Shown here: piece by piece, positions 5,234-5,391 of the stretch
Layout: each line of letters begins with the position of its first letter
Position numbering within the stretch: position 1 is the stretch's first letter
Origin: Pseudomonadota bacterium
GTDB taxonomy: Bacteria; Pseudomonadota; Gammaproteobacteria; Burkholderiales; Burkholderiaceae_C
NCBI GenBank assembly: GCA_023418355.1
Contig: JAEZZU010000335.1
Coordinates: 1 to 5,391, forward strand
Reading direction: 5' to 3'
DNA length: 5,391 nucleotides
The notes under the pieces: model-generated
Database searches by the model: none
The model's input: the letters and a program-made list of their open reading frames with translations, nothing else
What the model was told of the DNA's origin: nothing
Made by a program: the position numbers and the translations under genes

Positions 5234-5240
5234 TAAAAAT

Positions 5241-5391
5241 GACTTGACCTGAAAAGAAATTCAAAGGCGGATTCAAATCTGAACTGCAACACCTGCAACT
5301 GTTAAGGTCAGCAGATGTCTGCAAGTCGTTCGCCATACAGCCAACTCCAACCCGAAGATCGCCTCACCATCGCCAGCTTGCTACAGCAGCG
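5241..5391 (+). mobile_element. Left end of an IS30-family insertion sequence (runs off window)
   Basis: A transposase gene with an IS30-like N-terminus begins at 5315, and base composition jumps from about 18% to about 45-50% G+C near 5241, consistent with an element inserted into AT-rich DNA. The exact terminus cannot be set without the other end. ATTCAAA occurs twice with 12-bp spacing (5259-5265, 5271-5277), as does CTGCAAC (5284-5290, 5293-5299 apart from its last base), and these may be part of the transposase-binding end. Confidence 0.6.
5315..5391 (+). CDS. IS30-family transposase, N-terminal fragment (3' truncated by window edge)
   Basis: Only the first 25 codons are in the window. 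They read MSASRSPYSQLQPEDRLTIA and then SLLQQ. The pattern YxxLxxExRxxIAxLLxQ is the opening helix of the helix-turn-helix DNA-binding region of IS30-family transposases, which would continue with a segment choosing the terminal repeats and then a DDE catalytic domain. The start at 5315 is supported by AAGG (5304-5307) 7 nt upstream. Whether the gene is intact cannot be judged here. The call rests on a short segment, so another HTH protein with a similar N-terminus remains possible. Confidence 0.7.
   Translation, partial: MSASRSPYSQLQPEDRLTIASLLQQ

Larger units (their letters stand above)
4889..5314. other. Gene-free stretch with AT-rich core
   Basis: No credible gene is seen in these 426 nt. 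The left part holds the hemerythrin leader and promoter. The core is strikingly AT-rich: by hand count about 21% G+C over 5041-5240 and about 18% over 5101-5240, against clearly GC-rich flanking genes. It contains an inverted repeat (5019-5050) and an FNR-like site (5220-5233). From about 5241 the G+C rises again, marking the probable edge of the IS element. A core this AT-rich could be intrinsically bent DNA or a silencer-protein binding region, but this is inference. Confidence 0.7.

Overview
The window is GC-rich over its first 4.9 kb with compact, conventional betaproteobacterial genes. Protein sequence style (188-residue Dcd, GuaD and BMP subfamily) and a palindrome built on GGCGCTTGAA/TTCAAGCGCTAGCC between convergent genes point to the Comamonadaceae, probably Comamonas or a close relative. 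This assignment is from recollection of related sequences, not from a search.

Layout: (1) The 3' end of an adenosine/adenine deaminase gene (+) enters from the left edge and ends at 371. (2) A long palindrome at 383-462 acts as a likely bidirectional terminator between it and a convergent HIT-family hydrolase gene (-, 474-923). (3) A 189-bp divergent intergenic region separates the HIT gene from a periplasmic BMP/PnrA-type substrate-binding protein gene (+, 1113-2213). (4) A highly structured 184-nt gap (2214-2397) follows; it holds two large hairpins, the second ending in a T-tract only 13 bp before the next start codon, with a candidate promoter inside its loop. (5) Guanine deaminase guaD (+, 2398-3696) is followed after 63 nt by dCTP deaminase dcd (+, 3760-4326). 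(6) A GC-rich hairpin lies between dcd and a convergent bacteriohemerythrin gene (-, 4382-4888). (7) A 426-nt gene-free stretch follows. Its core (5041-5240) is only about 21% G+C by hand count and contains a perfect FNR/Anr-type site at 5220-5233. (8) At about 5241 the composition changes and a partial IS30-family transposase gene (+, from 5315) runs off the right edge.

Functional reading: the left and central genes suit purine uptake and breakdown. The BMP protein would capture a nucleoside or nucleobase in the periplasm, the left-edge deaminase would convert adenine/adenosine to hypoxanthine/inosine, and GuaD would convert guanine to xanthine. Dcd belongs to a different pathway (dCTP to dUTP for thymidylate synthesis) and its adjacency may be only positional. 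No permease or ATPase for the BMP protein is in the window. The hemerythrin gene has its own well-formed sigma70-like promoter.

No clear undescribed multi-gene system is visible. The points most worth a second look are the FNR-type site stranded beside the IS element in the AT-rich island, and the terminator/promoter overlap with alternative RNA pairings just upstream of guaD.
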